Made by a program: the position numbers and the translations under genes | Assembly: GCF_900186535.1 (NCBI RefSeq) | Contig: NZ_FYDE01000004.1 | Span: 806,001-870,000 of the forward strand | DNA length: 64,000 nt | Direction of reading: 5' to 3' | Source: Marasmitruncus massiliensis | GTDB lineage: Bacteria; Bacillota; Clostridia; Oscillospirales; Ruminococcaceae | Shown: in pieces, positions 62,465-64,000 of the stretch | Numbering within the stretch: the first letter of the stretch is position 1 | How the letters are laid out: every line of letters begins with the position of its first letter | The notes under the pieces: generated by a model | The model's database searches: none | Told to the model about the DNA's origin: nothing | The model's input: the letters and a program-made list of their open reading frames with translations, nothing else

Positions 62465-62857
62465 ATGACAGTTTCGTCTTTACTGACCGGACTCCAGCAT
62501 ATTGGGATTCCGACGAATAATCTCGACCGGACAGCTGACTTCTATCATGCGCTGGGTTTTGAATCTGTACTGGAAGCGGTCAACGAGGCCGCCCATGAGC
62601 GAGTCGCTTTTTTAAAGCTGGGAAACCTGATGATTGAAACCTATGAAAATCACTGCGCCGTAGGGAGGGCAGGTGCCATTGATCATATTGCTTTGGATGT
62701 GAACGACATTGAATCCGCTTTTTCAATGACAAAAGCGGCCGGACTGAAACTGCTCGACACTGAAATTCAGTCGCTGCCTTTTTGGGAACGAGGGGTACGG
62801 TTTTTTACAGTGGAAGGCCCCAATATGGAAAAAGTTGAGTTCTGTCAAAAGTTGTAA
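62465..62857 (+). CDS. VOC-family (glyoxalase-fold) protein
   Basis: The 130-residue protein has two beta-alpha-beta-beta-beta modules: LQHIGIPTNNLDRTADFYHA at the start, and IDHIALDVNDIESAFSMTKA in the second. It ends GPNMEKVEFCQ, with the metal-ligand Glu. Members isomerise or cleave small metabolites, and some act as sugar isomerases or epimerases. ATG at 62465 follows AGGAGGAAT. Its place between an SDR and a fructokinase-like gene suggests a step on the keto-sugar, but this is a guess. Confidence 0.8.
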   Translation: MTVSSLLTGLQHIGIPTNNLDRTADFYHALGFESVLEAVNEAAHERVAFLKLGNLMIETYENHCAVGRAGAIDHIALDVNDIESAFSMTKAAGLKLLDTEIQSLPFWERGVRFFTVEGPNMEKVEFCQKL

Positions 62858-62872
62858 AGGAGTGTGCCGGAA

Positions 62873-63844
62873 TTGAGGTTTGATGTAACCGCGGTCGGAG
62901 AACTGTTGATCGATTTCACGCCAAACGGAAAAAATGAGCAGGGCATGGAACTTTTCGCACGAAACCCTGGAGGGGCGCCCGCCAACGTGCTGGCAATGAA
63001 CGCCCGGCTGGGCGGGGAAACCGCTTTTATTGGTAAGGTTGGCCGGGATGCTTTCGGGGAATTTCTGAGGCAGACTCTGGCGGACAGCCGGATTGATGTC
63101 TCAAGTCTGGTCGCAGACGAGCGAGTCCCGACAACGCTGGCATTCGTACAGCTAGATAGTCATGGTGACCGGACGTTTAGCTTTTACCGGAATCCGGGCG
63201 CGGATTTGATGCTGTCACCGGAGGAACTTTGTAAAAACGTCATCGAGGACTGCGCAATCTTCCATTTCGGTTCGGTTTCGATGACCGGCGACCCCAGCCG
63301 GGCCGCGACATTTGAAGCGGTGGCCTGCGCCAGGCAGATGGGAAAGCTTGTCAGCTTTGACCCTAACTTTCGCCCCCTGCTGTGGGAGGATACGGAAGAC
63401 GCAAAGGTCCAGATGAAGCAGGGTGTGTGCATGGCGGATCTTGTTAAAGTTTCCCAGGAGGAGCTGGAATTGCTAACCGGAGAGAGCAACCTGCTAAAAG
63501 GTTCCGGGAAACTGCTGGAACTGGGCATATCGCTGGTGCTGGTTTCACTGGGCCCGGAAGGAGCCTTTTACCGGAATAAAAACGCCTTTGGACAGCTGCA
63601 CACCTACGATGTGAAGACGGTAGACACGACCGGCGCCGGGGATGCTTTCTTGGGGGCGGTTCATTACCGGCTGAAAGGAAAATCAGTTGGACAGCTTCGG
63701 GAACTGTCAAAGGATGAGTTGGAAGACATTGTTGACTTTGCCAATGCGGCAGGCAGCCTGACCACCGTGAAAAAAGGAGCCATCCCGGCTATGCCGTCAA
63801 GGGAAGAAATTGAAGAATGCAGAAAAACGGTCCCCTTGCTCTGA
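62873..63844 (+). CDS. PfkB-family sugar kinase, fructokinase-like
   Basis: The 323-residue kinase begins FDVTAVGELLIDFTPNGKNE and has NPGGAPANVLAMNARLGG (substrate side) and VDTTGAGDAFLGAVHY (catalytic Asp), the pattern of fructokinases and KDG-type kinases. With the sorbitol-type dehydrogenase it would phosphorylate a 2-ketose such as fructose. I choose TTG at 62873, ten bases after AAAGGAG; a GTG at 62864 overlaps that site. It is the last complete gene of the window. Confidence 0.85.
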   Translation: MRFDVTAVGELLIDFTPNGKNEQGMELFARNPGGAPANVLAMNARLGGETAFIGKVGRDAFGEFLRQTLADSRIDVSSLVADERVPTTLAFVQLDSHGDRTFSFYRNPGADLMLSPEELCKNVIEDCAIFHFGSVSMTGDPSRAATFEAVACARQMGKLVSFDPNFRPLLWEDTEDAKVQMKQGVCMADLVKVSQEELELLTGESNLLKGSGKLLELGISLVLVSLGPEGAFYRNKNAFGQLHTYDVKTVDTTGAGDAFLGAVHYRLKGKSVGQLRELSKDELEDIVDFANAAGSLTTVKKGAIPAMPSREEIEECRKTVPLL

Positions 63845-64000
63845 TAAGCCTTATTGTGATTTATAAGCCTGGAATATTGACATATAAAGCCTTAGGCTTT
63901 TGTGCCATAGCTATACGATTGAACTTACGCGGCAGAGCTCTTGTCTGTGACGGAAATGATCAGGCAGAAAACTCCTTCTCAGGGGCCGAATATCTTTCAT
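63845..64000. other. Region after the fructokinase-like gene to the window end
   Basis: A short hairpin, AAAGCC-TTA-GGCTTT, at about 63887-63901 is followed by TGTGCC and could be a weak terminator. A plus-strand frame from 63957 and a minus-strand frame from the edge are both open to the window end, but neither has a recognisable pattern. Confidence 0.4.

Noticed and set aside
1-64000. CRISPR arrays, tRNA or rRNA genes, prophage or integrase genes
   Set aside because: None was recognised on either strand; no regularly spaced repeats and no integrase motifs were seen.

Overview
The window looks like a chromosomal segment of an anaerobic, carbohydrate-using member of the Bacillota, most likely class Clostridia and perhaps the Oscillospiraceae. 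The reasons are: strong AGGAGG-type ribosome binding sites with several TTG and GTG starts, Gram-positive lipoprotein signals, an agr-type peptide quorum-sensing locus, consensus sigma-A promoters, a moderate G+C content, and a mix of PTS, ABC, TRAP and TTT importers without respiratory genes. The placement is inference; no rRNA or tRNA gene was seen.

Layout. 1-5.7 kb: tail of a citG-like gene, a MalY/PatB-type PLP enzyme, a tripartite tricarboxylate transporter (tctC-tctB-tctA) with hairpins in both spacers, and a convergent HxlR regulator. 5.9-13.5 kb: a secreted DUF5107-type protein diverging from an RbsACB-type sugar importer with an aldehyde dehydrogenase; the shared intergenic region holds two inverted 24-bp elements, each carrying the -35 of one divergent promoter. 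13.6-15.3 kb: an HD-GYP c-di-GMP protein. 15.9-24.2 kb: a self-contained hexitol PTS operon (EIICB, PRD regulator, EIIA, PfkB kinase, zinc polyol-phosphate dehydrogenase, HPr, EI).

24.5-30 kb: an agr system in the order A-C-D-B, including a short agrD-type pheromone gene, then a MutS2-like gene without an Smr domain. The MutS2-like gene lies behind a consensus promoter, an 11-codon leader peptide resembling the ErmC leader, and terminator-like hairpins. A truncated GNAT gene follows it. 30-37.4 kb: a divergent cluster (N-acyl-D-amino acid deacylase family amidohydrolase, KDPG-type aldolase, KDGal-type kinase; SelA-like PLP lyase, RidA, Na+/solute symporter) plus a DauR/YheO regulator. Together these could turn an N-acylated 2-amino-2-deoxy sugar acid into pyruvate and glyceraldehyde-3-phosphate.

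37.7-49.6 kb: a mirror-image region in which two closely related FAD oxidoreductases point away from each other, each convergent with a related LysR gene and each near a different carboxylate-type transporter (SLC13/DASS; TAXI-TRAP). A UGSC-like protein with a degenerate motif sits inside. 49.9-53.4 kb: a tiny peptide transcription unit, then a putative phospholipase C-GT4 glycosyltransferase-UDP-glucose dehydrogenase operon that may make a glucuronosyl lipid. 53.5-55.3 kb: an EAL-CBS-GGDEF protein. 55.6-63.8 kb: a ROK regulator and a polyol operon (sorbitol/xylitol-type dehydrogenase, RbsBAC-type importer, SDR, VOC protein, fructokinase-like kinase).
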